DNA of 64,000 bases from contig JAVIAB010000024.1 in NCBI GenBank assembly GCA_032433765.1, positions 16,962,648 to 17,026,647 of the forward strand, given 5' to 3'. The notes below the pieces were generated by a model that saw nothing but the letters and a program-made list of their open reading frames with translations, was not told the origin of the DNA and made no database searches. How positions within the stretch are numbered: the stretch's first letter is position 1; the number at the start of each line of letters is the position of its first letter. Below are positions 22,248-33,800 of the stretch, in pieces. Source of the stretch: Megaustenia siamemsis. Taxonomy: Eukaryota > Mollusca > Gastropoda > Stylommatophora > Ariophantidae. The translations under genes and the position numbers were made by a program.

Positions 22248-22500
22248 GGAGCCGCGATAGCTCAGTGGTTAGTGAACTGGACTACAAAGGACAAGGGGTA
22301 GGGTTCGATCCCAACCGAAGGCTTCCGGGTTCACCCAGCCTTAAATGGGTACCTGATTTTTTTCTGGGAAAGTAAAGCGGCACGGGCATAATACCGACCA
22401 CATTACCCCAAATAACTATATTTGTTCTAATAATTGATCACTAACACCATATTTCCCAATACGCCACTTGGCGTGACGGGGGTACTTTACTTTTTTTTTT
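22248..22500 (+). mobile_element. tRNA-headed SINE (type A), full length
   Basis: Flanked by the direct repeat TACCCAAAGAAATG (22234-22247 and 22501-22514). The head is close to a tRNA gene, with A box ATAGCTCAGTGGTTAGTG and B box GGGTTCGATCCC. The body has GGGTTCACCCAGCC, TTTTTTTCTGGGAAAGTAAA and GCCACTTGGCGTGACGGGGG before a T-rich end. Near-identical copies lie at 26498-26766 and 51597-51857 (both minus) and an old one at 17738. It is not a functional tRNA gene, since the body replaces the acceptor-stem partner. Confidence 0.92.
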
Positions 22501-22559
22501 TACCCAAAGAAATGAATTTTCAAAAGTAACTCTTGCGGATTTGAGTATGGAGACTATCA

Positions 22560-23320
22560 CACAGTTTGTCACTTTGGAGGGTTCAACACAGCATGGACTG
22601 AGAACCAACATCTGTCACTTTGACTGTTTCATGGTTTAAGAACCAATAATTTTCACCTTGGTGGTTCCACACAGATGGATTGAAAACCAACATTTGTCAA
22701 TTTGGTGGTTTTATGCACATGGATTGAGAATGAACATGTCACTTTGGTAGTTCAATGGACCAAGAATGAACATTTGTCACTATGGTGGTTCCACACAACA
22801 CGGATTGAGAACCAACATTTGTCACTAAGATTGTTTCATAGTTTGAGAACCAACAATTGTCACTTTGGTGGTTCCACACAACATGGATTGAGAACCAACA
22901 TTTGTCACTAAGGTTGTTCCATAGTTTGAGAACCAACAATTGTCATTTTGGTGGGTCCAAGGATTGAGATCTCTAATTTGTCACTTTGGTGGTTCCATGA
23001 ATTGAGAACCAACATTTGTCACTTTGGTAGTTCCACACAGAATGAATTGAGAAGCAACATTTGTCACTTTGGTGGTTCCACACAGAATGGATTGAGAACC
23101 AACATTTGTCACTTTGGTGGTTCCACACAGAATGGATTGAGAACCAACATTTGTCACTTTGGTGGTTCCATGGTTTGAGAACCAACATTTGTCACCTTGG
23201 TAGTTTCATGGTTTGAGAACCAGCATTTGTCACCTTGGTAGTTTCATGGTTTGAGAACCAATATTTGTCACTTTGGTGGTTCCACACAGCATGAATTGAG
23301 AACTAACACTTGTCATTTTG
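22560..23320. repeat. Minisatellite, about 34-45 bp units
   Basis: Irregular tandem units around AACCAACATTTGTCACTTTG plus GTGGTTCCACACAGAATGGA plus TTGAG. The part between TTCCA and TTGAG varies (CACAGAATGGA, CACAACATGGA, TGGT), giving units of 34-45 bp. It lies immediately 5' of the truncated RNase H LINE. Short open frames across it on both strands are a by-product of the repeat. Confidence 0.92.
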
Positions 23321-23570
23321 TTGTTGAAAATAAGCAAATGTTGCAGTTACAGCTTAAAGCTATAATTTTTTTAATGACACAAATATGTCATGATGCAGCC
23401 CAAAATGACACTTTGAAGAATCCAGACAACACATATAAACAAAACTTCAGATGTGGTCATGCATGCCGAGACATCCAATGAAGGACAGATTCCAAAATCT
23501 TGCATTGGGACGACTTAAGAGAAGCAGTTTTATCCACTAAGCCAAGCATATTAGTAGACAAACACCAGAC

Positions 23571-24518
23571 ATGCCAAGAGTTGGTAAACCCCTTCTGCCC
23601 ATACCAAAACAGACTCCCTGGACAGATGAATCAGGATTATCAGTTCAAATACGGACAGAAGTGAAAGGAATAGTTGACAAAGAGGAACAAAATAGTCTAC
23701 AGCGAAAAACAATAACTCTCAGTTTCCTGGATGAAAAATACCCACAAGACCTATGGATCCGTGTGTACACAGATGGATCAGCACAGAATGCAGTAAAGAA
23801 TGGGGGAGCAGGTGCATATATAGAGTACCCAAATAACACTAGGGATATGAATAAAATAGCAACAGGGAAATATTGTCACAATTATGATGCAGAAATACAA
23901 GCAATAAAGTTGGCAATAGAAAAACTGCTGAACAGTAATCTTAGCCCACAGCCTGTAGTGTTTTTGACAGATGCAAGATCAGTACTCCAGGCACTACAAT
24001 CCAGAAAATTACCACATCTGCAGACCTTATTGACTGAACTCTGCAAGCACCACAGGGTTGCCCTGCAGTGGATCCCGTCTCACTGTGGAATACCAGGAAA
24101 TGAGAAAGCAGATCAGTTGGCAAAGGAAGATTCAACAGGCACACAACTAGATACACCAGTTACATACCATCATAAGAAACAGATAATCAAATCAATCAGA
24201 GGACAACAAGCCCCAAATCAGGATGCCTTTCATAATATGAATAGATATGAACAAGTTATCATTATACGCCTAAGAACAGGACACAATCGACTCCATAGTC
24301 ACATGTATACAAAATTCAAGAACGGCACATCAACTACTTGTACATGTGGACAGGCACCCCAGACTGCTGAACACATACTTCAAGACTGCACTGAATATAG
24401 TAGACTGAGGAAAATCCATTGGCCCATAGATACAACACTACAGACAAAACTATATGGGCCACTGCAAGAATTACAAAAGACAGTAAAATTCATACAGGAA
24501 ACGACATTGCAGATATAG
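23571..24518 (+). CDS. LINE 3' end: RNase H domain and C-terminal zinc knuckle, 315 aa
   Basis: The RNase H and tail of an RNase H-bearing (I/Jockey-like) LINE polyprotein. The domain starts at about residue 62 with IRVYTDGSAQNA (first Asp). The Glu lies in CHNYDAEIQAIKLAIEKL, the third acid in VVFLTDARSVLQAL and the last Asp in IPSHCGIPGNEKADQLAKE. The tail has a CTCG...H...C knuckle (TTCTCGQAPQTAEHILQDC region). The enzyme would remove RNA from the RNA-DNA hybrid during target-primed copying. The RT is absent: the copy is cut at about 23540. It ends at 24518 followed by GATA repeats, probably the element's 3' tail. The same family, much more complete, lies at 29612-33330 (minus). Confidence 0.9.
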   Translation: MPRVGKPLLPIPKQTPWTDESGLSVQIRTEVKGIVDKEEQNSLQRKTITLSFLDEKYPQDLWIRVYTDGSAQNAVKNGGAGAYIEYPNNTRDMNKIATGKYCHNYDAEIQAIKLAIEKLLNSNLSPQPVVFLTDARSVLQALQSRKLPHLQTLLTELCKHHRVALQWIPSHCGIPGNEKADQLAKEDSTGTQLDTPVTYHHKKQIIKSIRGQQAPNQDAFHNMNRYEQVIIIRLRTGHNRLHSHMYTKFKNGTSTTCTCGQAPQTAEHILQDCTEYSRLRKIHWPIDTTLQTKLYGPLQELQKTVKFIQETTLQI

Positions 24519-24536
24519 ACAATACTTCGAGCGAAC

Positions 24537-24643
<107 letters not shown>

Positions 24644-24649
24644 GTGGTC

Positions 24650-25795
24650 AGCCTAAAGCACAGTAAGTAAATAATTAGCATCATAAGAAATGTTACAATA
24701 ATGATCTCTTTCCTATCTTTTCCCCATGATGTATAATTTCTGACTGTGTTTTTAGTTAGATCATATTTTGTTTTTGTTTGCATGTTTTACCAAAGAAGGT
24801 CATTTTTGGGCAACAGGTTGTAAAGTTATTGTTCAATTTGTATCATTGTAACCACACAATTTGCTTGTTTTATACTGTTCTCTCTTTTGACAATATTACG
24901 GCCCACATGTCAATTCTCACTCCAATGGTTCCACAGCATGGACTGAGAAGCATTTTAACTGCTTTAGCTATCATCATCAAGTGCTTTGCCTACTGGCATA
25001 GGTAATAGTGTCTTTCTAAAACTCCCTTCCTGTCTAAACAGTAGTTATCAATTCAGTTGTAAACTATTGTGCCACACTCTTGAGCTGTCTGATATCTCTT
25101 CTTTCTATTTCCCTCCTTCTCTTCCTCTCTCAATTTCTTTATTACACTTATAGACATAAATAAGTACTTCTTCATCTACGTTTCATAGACAATTATTCCA
25201 CGTCATTATCCATCCTTAAAAGAATGTTACATAAGCTCAGAAGCCATGTGTTGTCAATTATTGTAAGTTGTGATACTTTGAATCTTTGTGACAAACTTTG
25301 GCACTCTTTTTTACAGTATTGGGTTGTCCTTCTTCTTTTATCTAGACTGGTTAATCTGACACAAGGGTCACAATGGGGAGGTGTAGTAGCATAGCATCTT
25401 GATCAGCTCTAATTCACTGATCCTGATGTAAACAGTCAACTATGATTTGTTGTCCACTTTCAGCTTAGCAGATTTTGTTCATAAAAAGCACTGTCAGCTC
25501 AAGGTTGGGTGACAACTCTATACAGCTTCTCCACATATGTTACTGGTGATGACCACAGGCGCCAATGTTTCCTGTTTCTGCTATGTTCAGGCTGTCCTAA
25601 TCTCATGCCATGGCAGCCGCAACTGATGTTAGTGATAATCTTTATTTCTTTCTTCATCTTCCTCAGAACACATCATGTTTTCTAGCCTTCCTTGGTGTTC
25701 TCAACAACTTTCTGTAAAACAACATTTCTATGACTTGCCAAAGATGTCTCTGATTTTAAGCTGCAACAAAAGTTCTAATTGATACAGTATTAAAG
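24650..25795. other. Intronic sequence, no gene seen
   Basis: About 1.1 kb without a supportable feature. A stretch from 25330 to 25600 has the look of an old dispersed repeat (loosely like 48310-48500), but I could not define it. Confidence 0.45.
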
Positions 25796-25800
25796 GAGTT

Positions 25801-26205
25801 AACAGTATACAAAGTACATGACATCAATGATGTTAACAGTACACAAAGTACATGACATCAATGATGTTAACAGCACACAAAGTACATCACATCAATGATG
25901 TTAACAGTACACAAAGTAAATGACATCAATGATGTTAACAGTACAAAAAGTACATCACATCAATGATGTTAACAGCACACAAAGTACATCACATCAATGA
26001 TGTTAACAGTACACAAAGTACATCATATCAATGATGTTAACAGTACACAAAGTAAATGACATCAATGATGTTAACAGTACATAAAGTACATGACATCAAT
26101 GATGTTAACAGTACACAAAGTACATCACATCAATGATGTTAACAGTACACAAAGTACATCACATCAATGATGTTAACAGTACACAAAGTACATGACATCA
26201 ATGAT
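25801..26205. repeat. 34-bp minisatellite
   Basis: About twelve near-perfect 34-bp units of AACAGTACACAAAGTACATG plus ACATCAATGATGTT, ending 30 bp before the donor of the SPRYD3 exon 26235-26322. ACATCAATGATGTT is nearly self-complementary (ACATCA/TGATGT), so each unit can form a small hairpin. It lies immediately next to a splice donor, inside the intron. Confidence 0.95.
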
Positions 26206-26234
26206 GGCTAAAGCAGGTCACAGAAATCACTTAC

Positions 26235-26322
26235 TTCCCACTCTCCGCAAGGTACCCAGCAGAATTTGCTTCTACTCCCGGATGACAGTTGAGTGAATAC
26301 TTGTCAGGCACCAAGCCAATAC
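26235..26322 (-). CDS. SPRYD3: SPRYD3 exon, first SPRY domain
   Basis: An 88-bp minus-strand exon between acceptor TTTTCCAG (AG at 26324-26323) and a strong donor GTAAGTG (26234-26233). With the T from the upstream exon it reads C-IGLVPDKYSLNCHPGVEAN, then SAGYLAESGK. Human SPRYD3 has IAVGLVPQYYSLDHQPGWLP followed by DSVAYHADDGK. Several SPRY consensus residues differ (Gly-Val for Gly-Trp, GYLAESG for AYHADDG), yet the phase joins perfectly on both sides. Confidence 0.92.
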
Positions 26323-26497
26323 CTGGAAAAATGTGGCAATTGTTAATTAACAAAACACTGATGAAGTGTAGTTATAATGCCTCCAAGAACAAATTCTGAA
26401 ACTGAGAATCTTGTGCAAACTATTTTAACAATTTCCATGTGTAATTTCTAATAAAGATGCTCTTGTAAATGAAATGGTGCAGATTCTTATAATGAAG

Positions 26498-26766
26498 TTA
26501 AAAAAAAAAAAAAAAAAAAAAAGTACCCCCGTCACGCCAAGTGGCGTATAGGGAATATGGTGTTAGTGACCATTTAATTTACAGACCTTCGTCACATGAT
26601 TTTTGGGGTAATGTGGTCGGTATTACGCCCGTGCCACTTCACTTTCCCAGAAAAAAATCCGGTACCCATTAAAGGCTGGGTGAACCTGGAAGCCGTCGGT
26701 TGGGATCTAACCCTACCCCTTGTCTTTTGTAGTCCAGTTCACTAACCACTGAGCTATCGTGGCTCC
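26498..26766 (-). mobile_element. tRNA-headed SINE (type A), full length
   Basis: Minus-strand copy of the 22248 SINE flanked by CTTATAATGAAG (26486-26497 and 26767-26778). From 26766 downward it shows the tRNA-like head, the CTGGGAAAGT motif and the GCCACTTGGCGTGACGGGGG end, then a long run (26498-26522, seen as A on the plus strand). It has few differences from the other two young copies. Confidence 0.92.
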
Positions 26767-26839
26767 CTTATAATGAAGATCTTGTGCTAATTCTTATTTT
26801 GGATCTTTTGTGCAATTTCTTATTTTCACTCCCTTTATG

Positions 26840-27728
26840 CAATTATTGGGTGGGCCGAGCAGAAGATGTCATCAAACAGGTCTGTGGGCTTACCAATATC
26901 AGCGTTGGTGAGGAGTGGATACCGGTGCCTATGTCATTCAAGGGGACTTTCTCATGTATTGTCACACTCAACAGGAAAAGTAGGGAACAGATCACGGTCG
27001 TGGTTAATGCTGAGGTCAACAGTCTCATCTGCGATAACACCGATGAGAAAGATGCAGTCATCTGTACAGACGGATTTGTAAGATGACACCAAAGAAGTGC
27101 ATGGGCATTTACAGCATGCTCAGGGGGCAGAATAGTCAAAGAAGACAGTGGTGCATACGTCATGACCATGAGTAGCATGACAATGGAGGTGATGGCAGTG
27201 ACCAAGGCATTCAAATGGTTAGAGTCACAAGACTACACCCATGCATGTATACTGAGTGATTCGATGAGCATGATAAAAAAGGTGGAGGCAGGTTCTGTAC
27301 GCATGCAATGGGTGGAGTCATTGCAGAAGTCCAAAATAAGTAAGGTCACCTTTGTCTATGTCCCTGGACATGTGGGAGTACGGGGAAATGAAAGAGCGGA
27401 CAGGTTGGCTAGCTCCGTTGTCGTTGAGGACGGGCAACCAATGGATCGGGCAGACATCATCAATGCCCTACGAGATGTAGGAAGAGCACAGAACTTCGAT
27501 AAACACAGATCCACGTCACTTCTTCGGATGATGGAAATGGGAGTTAAGATGGGCACAGCCAGAAATGAGAAACTTAGTGACCGTGTAAGAAGACTTATCA
27601 ACCAACATAGAACTGGAGTCATCAGTTGCTGGACACTGTGGGACTTGCTGAGGAGGGGATCTGAGCACCTATGGACATGTTCGGAGTGCAATGATGATGA
27701 CCCACAAATAACTCAATTATTAAATTGA
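26840..27728 (+). pseudogene. LINE RNase H remnant with one in-frame stop
   Basis: A second RNase H LINE lineage, distinct from the 23571 one. One reading frame runs from about 26840 to 27728 with a single TGA at 27084-27086. The first acid is in DAVICTDGFV, just before the stop. Then come MTMEVMAVTKAFKWL (Glu), ACILSDSMSMIKKVEA (Asp) and VPGHVGVRGNERADRLASSV (last Asp). The end reads LLRRGSEHLWTCSECNDDDP, a Cys-rich signature that recurs at 61735-61850 (minus). A related RNase H end with GHAGIRSNERADRLASLADV is at 51890. The RT region is missing. Confidence 0.85.
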
Positions 27729-27879
27729 CTTCAATCTGCAAATTCTAATATTGCACCAGTTGTGTGATCTTGAAGACAGGGGCTGGAACAACCTGGTATC
27801 AGGAGCAGGGCACAACAGGGACTTAAAGTGTTAACTGGCCAGGACAAATCAGAAAGCGATGACAAACTACTGAGAAATC

Positions 27880-28100
27880 ATGACAGCCAAAAAGAGACCT
27901 TAAACAAGACAATAGAAGAAGTGGAAGATTTGGCTAGAGACAGAGATTCTTTCAGATTGGCTGTTTTGAATGCAACATTCTGCAAATGACATGTGACCTG
28001 ATGATGTGCAATTTCAAAAACTGATTTTTGAACTCTTAAAATGACTTCCTTGTGCAAACTAGCTCCCTTGTGTAAACATCTGTACAACACACTCAACCAA
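27880..28100 (-). repeat. Single-copy relative of the 61-bp minisatellite
   Basis: On the minus strand this carries TTTGCAGAATGTTGCATTCA, then AACAGCCAATCTGAAAGAAT and CTCTGTCTCTAGCCAAATCT. The repeat unit at 44379-45111 reads CAGAACGTTGCACTCACCAC then AGCCTGTATGAAAGAATCTC and TGTCTCTAGCCAGATCTCCC. Upstream similarity (CATCATCAGGTCACATG against CATCAGTTAACCAG) extends beyond the unit, so both derive from one dispersed element. Confidence 0.7.
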
Positions 28101-28139
28101 AATAAGAAATCTACTGCAAAAAAAAAACCATTTCACTTT

Positions 28140-28470
28140 TAAATATAATTGTTGGAGGCCTTGGTAGTCTAGTACGGAGAACCACCTAACTAGGTTACAG
28201 GCGTTCGAACAACCCGTGTTCAACTCCCGCTGGAAGCAGTGTGGTACTCATGGTTGGAAAAAAAATTCCCCAGCAGGCAACCCAACTGCTGGCAGAAATG
28301 GGTACCAGGGTAGTACTCTGGAAAAGTAAGGAATGCTGCCTCACATTGTGAGTTTTGATGCTTGAAGCAACATTATCCAGAAGTCTCAGAACACTTCTTG
28401 ATAGGTGGTCGAGCACATATGGACAAATATACTCGTCCTAAGATGTTAATTCAAGTCTCGTATTTTACCT
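28140..28470 (+). mobile_element. Candidate third SINE family
   Basis: A tRNA-like head (GGCCTTGGTAGTCTAGTACG as A-box region, CGTGTTCAACTCCCG as B-box region) is followed by a unique body with GGGTACCAGGGTAGTACTCT and a pyrimidine-rich end (TTTTACCTTTACCTTT). It is not related in its body to the other two SINEs. No clear target duplication was seen and only this copy is in the window, so the call is tentative. Confidence 0.55.
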
Positions 28471-29085
28471 TTACCTTTATATAATTGTTGGTTACATACA
28501 TAATAATATTACTTGCAGAGAGTACTTGTTTTGAAAGAATAGACAATGTACATAAATTTAGAGATATGATCCAAGAACAACAATAATTCTAAAACACGAC
28601 TTGCAGTGGAAAATAGCCATTAAGAATCACACAAGATGCGCAGTTAAGAATATTTACACACACATTGATAACAAAAAGAAACTGAATGAGAAATATTCTC
28701 AGGAAAGATCAAGAAGCCGTCACAACAACTGTCATACTACGGACTCTGGAGGGAAAAATAAAAGAGAAGCAGACGAAGAACAACCTGATGAAGGACAGTG
28801 GAAACAGATGAACAATGTGGAGCAGGTTTTGGGCAATGGATAGTCACAGATGACACAAAATAGAAGAATTTTCCCTGCAAGACACCACAAAGCATATAGG
28901 ACATTGCCTGCTTTGTTAGAAGGAAAAGAAATAGAACATCCAAGGATTCTGTGATGTGGCTTCTAAGAAGAATGCTCCAAATACTATATGCAGTTGAGAA
29001 ATAAAATGGAGAAAACAATTGTAAGAATAGAGTGTAAAATGAATAATCATAACGAAAATTTATGAAAATTTGCAAAATTCATTGG
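28471..29085. other. Intronic sequence, no gene seen
   Basis: AT-rich sequence between the SINE candidate and the next SPRYD3 exon region. Open frames of 80-112 codons on either strand show no conserved motif. Confidence 0.45.
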
Positions 29086-29267
29086 TTACATGATTCTGAG
29101 AGAGGTAAAGGAAATATGGAAACAGAGACCATGAAAACTGTTTAATTTTTCAAACAACAAATGGTTATTGAAATAACTGATCATCATCTCTATAAGGCAC
29201 GAACCATAATGATTATGAAACCCCACAAAAGCCACTAACAACAAAGTAGTTTGCAAGCCTTCCTTAC

Positions 29268-29383
29268 ATATTTGTCCAAGCTCCCCAATGTCAAGTATCT
29301 CTATCTCAAAGTAGTTATTGTATCTGTCCAGTGGATGTGCACCCACATAAAGGCCCACAAGGTCTCCAGCTCCCCCGCTGTAA
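29268..29383 (-). CDS. SPRYD3: SPRYD3 exon, opening of first SPRY domain
   Basis: A 116-bp minus-strand exon between acceptor TTTGTCTGCAG (AG at 29385-29384) and donor GTAAGG (29267-29266). It reads YSGGAGDLVGLYVGAHPLDR, then YNNYFEIEILDIGELGQI. Human SPRYD3 has SYHGNSGEVGCYVASRPLTK and then DSNYFEVSIVDSGVRGTI. NYFEIEIL is the classic first SPRY strand. The first base (T) completes a Gly codon begun by the exon ending at 35108, and the last base is completed by exon 26235-26322. Confidence 0.94.
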
Positions 29384-29611
29384 CTGCAGACAAAATCAAT
29401 CATTTTAAAAGTTTCAACATTCAAGGTATTTGTAGCCACAAAACAAATAGGGAGAGGCTACTCTAAAATTGTTTTTAAAGCTGAAGATGAATTTTTCTAG
29501 CCTGGCACTGAAGTTTTCTGGAAAAACACTACAGAACCATAAATGAACAATTTAAACTGAACAATTGTAGCTTTTAAATTAATTTCTCCCTAATTAACTA
29601 CCAAATTTCTC

Positions 29612-32600
29612 TCTGTGATCAAGACTCAATCAGAGTAGAATTCCAGACTCTCTCATGAAGTCAGCTGTCTGTTGTTTAAGTGATTCAATTGCCCCATATA
29701 GTTTCTCTTCCAGGGAGGTGGGTGTGGACCACATTGCTCTTCTCAGGTCTGTGTACTGGGGGCAATCCTGTAGAACATGTTTTGTAGTCATATTGTCCAG
29801 TGTACAGTGGCATAGGCTGGTTGTACCTATTTAGAATTTGGTGAACATGTGATTCCTCATTCTATTGTGGCCAGTGCGTAGGCAAAGTATGATGACTTGA
29901 TCCCTCCTTGATAGTTGATGGTATCCGTCCCTCTCGTTATGCTTTGGGTGTTCTTGTTTCCATTTTTCATGGTACTGACCTTTGAGGATGAATTTGGCTT
30001 CATCATAGCTGAGCGGATGGTTCTCTTGTGGTAATCTCCCTCCCTCATTAGCTAATTTGTCTGCGCGTTCGTTCCCGTGTATATTACAGTGTGATGGTAT
30101 CCACTGAATGACCACCCTCTGGAAGCTATTGCATAGTTGGTCCAGGGTTGTTCTCAAGTCATCTAGTTCATTGTTCTTGGAGATTTTTAGAGCTGATAGT
30201 ACTGACAGAGCATCAGTTAGAATCACCAATTTATTGTGCATGTTATTTTTGTGTTGAGTAGCCAGTGTTGCAGCATCTCTGATGGCCTCAGTTTCTGCTT
30301 TAAAGTTGTTTGAGAATTTTCCAGTAGCTATTGACCTGGTGATCTCGTCGGGTGGCTAAGGAGCCTTCTATATTTCTCCGCTTGTTGCAATACTTTAGTG
30401 ACCATCTGTCATCTAAGGGTTGTAAACCTGTTACTGTTTTTAAGAGTCTTCATAGGTGTAGATTTCATAGCACCAGTGATGATACGGGCAGCTTGGTTCT
30501 GTGTTCTGTTAATTTTGCTAAGGTATGATTTGGAAGAAGCCATAGCCCAGGCTGTGACTCCATACTCTAGAACTGGTCTGACTCTTCCTACGTATAGTAA
30601 TTTCAAGATATTGCTGTCTGCTCCCCAGCCCGTTCCTGCCAATTTCCTCATAATATTTGTTCATTTTCTGGCTTTTTTTCCTTGCTCTGTCTATCTGATT
30701 TTTCCAAGTCATTCTGCGATTCATGGTGATGCCAAGATATGTTGGGTTTTGGTCAATAGGGAGTGTATGGTCTTTTATCTTCAAGTTTGCAGAGAGTGTG
30801 TTTCTTGATAGGCTGAAAATTGTATATGTAGTTTTTTTTCGTTGATTGGTAAGAATCAGGTGTTCGTCCATTTTTCATGTTCACCTAGGGCATCTTGCAT
30901 CCTGGAACCAGCCACTGACATACTTTCCTCGCGAGCCCGTAACGCCAGATCATCTGCATATATTGCTGAGTGTATTCGGAGTGGAATGTCCATTGCGATG
31001 TCATTTATGAAAATTAAAAAGAGTGTTGGGGACAAGACTCCGCCTTGTGGGACACTTTGTTCGACTGTGACCTTCTTACTTAGTTGACCTTGTACTTGTA
31101 CTCTGGCCGTTCTATCCTGAAGGTATTGAGAGACCCAATTGAATAAACGACCCTGGATGCCAAGTCTAAAAAGCTTGTTCTTTAAACCCTCTCGCCATAC
31201 TCTATCAAAAGCCTTCTCCATGTCGACCCACACTGCCAGTGTGTGTTTCTTTTCTTGTAGAGCATCCTCTATTTCCTGTGTGATGTAGGTGATCAAGTCT
31301 TCAGTTGATCTGTGCTGATGGAAGCCACTTTGTTGTGGTACGATTTGTTGATTTGTCTCCAAATGCCACATACGTCTTCTGTTAACCTGCCTTTCCATGA
31401 GTTTACTCAGGCAGCTCAGTAAGCTAATTGGTCTGGTGGGTCTTTTCCACCGCTTGAGGATGGGCACATAATAGTTTCTTTCCAGATTGCCGGTACATGA
31501 CCTCTCTTCCAGCTAGCATTTATTATCCTTAGAAGCTGGCTCTTGGCTTTCTGTCCTAAATTTATGAGCATTTTGTTGGTGATTCCATCTTTACCAGGAG
31601 AACTTTTGAGCTTCAATCTTTTGAGGGCAAAATCTAATTCAGTTGGGGTAAAGATGGTCGTCTGATGCTCTTCTGGTGCTAAAGGCATGTGTTTTGCATC
31701 TTGGTTTTCCTGTCTTGCAGCTTTCTGTTTGTCTATTGGAATGTTTATTCTACTAATGTTTTTGTAAGTCTCTATCAGTAGATTTGTTTATTCTACTAAT
31801 GTTTTTGTAAGTCTCTATCAGTAGATTTGCTGCCCTTTTGCCTGTGAGGATGTTCTGATTGTGTGTTAATGATGTTGGAGGTCGGCAGTTGTTTTCGTCA
31901 CTCAGAGCATTCTCAAGTTTCCATAGTTTATGACCATTTTTGTCTAGATTAATACTCTCTGTTTTGTCTATCCAGCTCTGTCTTGCTGATATCATGACCT
32001 AATGTCTGTATTTGGCCGAGGCTGCTTTGTAGGCAATGTTGCTCTCTGTACTGTGTGATGATTCTGCTAGTTCTCTGGCAGAGTTCAGTTCCTCTTCTAG
32101 TCATTGTATTTTCTTGCTCCTCTAGGAATGGATTATTTAGCAGTTCTCAAGATTCCATTTGTTAACCGCTCTATCATATTATTGACCTTCTTTTCATGGG
32201 TGTTGATAGGCGTAGTATATGCATCAGTGAGCCTGGCAAACTTTGCCCAATCTGCTCTCTTATAGTTCCAGTGGGAAAGAGGTATTTGCAACTCCTGTTT
32301 GTGAGCAAGATCCACTGAAAGTTTGACTGGTCTGTAGTCACTATCTCCTAGTTGGTTCAGCACTTTTCTGTTTATTTTGATAGATATGTCTCCAGTTGCA
32401 AATGCTAGATCAGGAGTGGAAGTTGTTTTCCATCTTCTTGAGTAGAAGGTTGGGGGGTCCTCTCTAGAGTTTATGAGGAATAGGTTGTTGTCTATTTCCC
32501 ATTCTTCCACTTCTTCGCCTCGAGCATTGGACTCCTTATATCCCCATCTTTCAGAGTGGCTGTTAAAGTCTCCTACTACCAGACACTTTGATGGTGTTAT

Positions 32601-33330
32601 TTCCATTGACTGCAGCTTCAGTAATTTGTCATTTGGACAGTTTATATTAAATATCCTTATACTAGCGGAGTTAATGTATAGGTCTGTACCAATGATCTCT
32701 GCCTCTCCATTTGTGACTACCTCTATCAGTTTTGCTGGGATGGAATTTTTAATAAGTATAAGAATTCCACCCTTGTGACTTTCCCTGTCCTGTCTAAATG
32801 TTTGGTAGCCCCTGATCATAAATCTGTGCTGAGGATTAAGATGAGTTTCCTGGATGCAGGCAACGTCTATCTCCTCCTCTGCTAGTCTGATTGTTAGGGC
32901 TTGTTTTTTTTGTGGTATATGCCCTCCGCATTCCAGTGTATTATATTCAGCTGTTTCTTTAAGCCTTTCCGGTCAGTGGTAGTTTCTCTCTGGTTCCATT
33001 TCCTAGCTCTCCAAAATGGGTCAGGGTGACCACCAATAACTTGGGGTGGACCCCTTTGTGGCACGTGGCCCAGCATTCCACCTGCCTGGGGGGACTCCAC
33101 AGACAGAACATCATAATTAGAGTCTGTTAGATCCATTCTGATTGAATACCTGTTAAAACGTTGCACTGTGTTCTGCGCCAGTGGCCCGGTGCACCTGATT
33201 TCAGCCAGCATTTTATTCAGGTTTGCTTTCCTGAGCCTTTGATTGTCCCCAAAATGTCTTTTCTGTAGGGGGATTCTGCCCTTAGATGGTCAGACCTCCA
33301 AGGCTTACGAGCACCATCTGCCCAAGCTTG
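29612..33330 (-). mobile_element. Near full-length RNase H LINE, degenerate
   Basis: An I/Jockey-like LINE in sense with SPRYD3. From 5' to 3': end of ORF1 (from 33211 down), where LNIIHWNAEGIYHKK opens the endonuclease; endonuclease body (32819-32133) with SKCLVVGDFNSHSERWG, STPDLAFATG and LGDSDYRPV; RT (31688-30856) with KSSPGKDGITNKMLI, WVDMEKAFDRVWREGL (A), SVPQGGVLSPTLF (B) and AIYADDLALRA (C); the RT thumb (30871-30409); RNase H (30241-29831) with LVILTDALSVLSAL and WIPSHCNIHGNERADKLANE; and a C-terminal knuckle (CHCTLDN...HVLQDC) ending near 29640. Several frameshifts and a 43-bp tandem duplication at 31743 inactivate it. The 23571 copy is from the same family. Confidence 0.93.
31743..31828. 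repeat. 43-bp perfect tandem duplication inside the LINE
   Basis: GTTTATTCTACTAATGTTTT and the next 23 bases occur twice in a row, starting at 31743 and 31786. As 43 is not a multiple of three, it shifts the LINE frame between endonuclease and RT. The two copies are identical, so the event is recent compared with the decay of the element. Confidence 0.9.
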
Positions 33331-33800
33331 ATGTAGTTATTAGTTGGACTTCTTTTTCCAAACATGGTGGAATGAGGTCACGTTCGTTGGACCGCTGCAG
33401 AAGTTACATAAGGGAACTGATTAGCATCGGCTCTACGGTGTAATTTTCTGCGTCTGAGCTAATCAACTGATCCAGTTAGCAGAGTTCGCCGATGATGACA
33501 GATTGTACTCACCTCATTGTTCCTCATTGTCAAGTCAAATGTTTGTGAATGCGACCTTCCCCTGCCTAGCGTTATATGTGAATTCTCTAGGTGGTCTGAT
33601 ATAGAACAATAACGAATCCCCCGTTTTTATCTCTCTACAGAAACAATGATAAATCTTCATCGCATTGATTTATTAAATACACAATTTCATCTTAAGATTC
33701 ATGGCAATTACTCCAAGTCAACATCAAATTTGCAAAACGTCTAGGACATGAAATGTAAAGAACACGATGTTTTCAAATGAAAACATGATGAAGTTCGTGA

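Noticed and set aside
22258..22312. tRNA gene (clear A and B boxes)
   Set aside because: The tRNA-like head runs into a SINE body without a matching acceptor stem, and the whole unit is repeated with target duplications.
25330..25600. Possible shared dispersed repeat with 48310-48500
   Set aside because: Only scattered short matches (for example CTTGATCAG) could be seen; an alignment would be needed to claim it.
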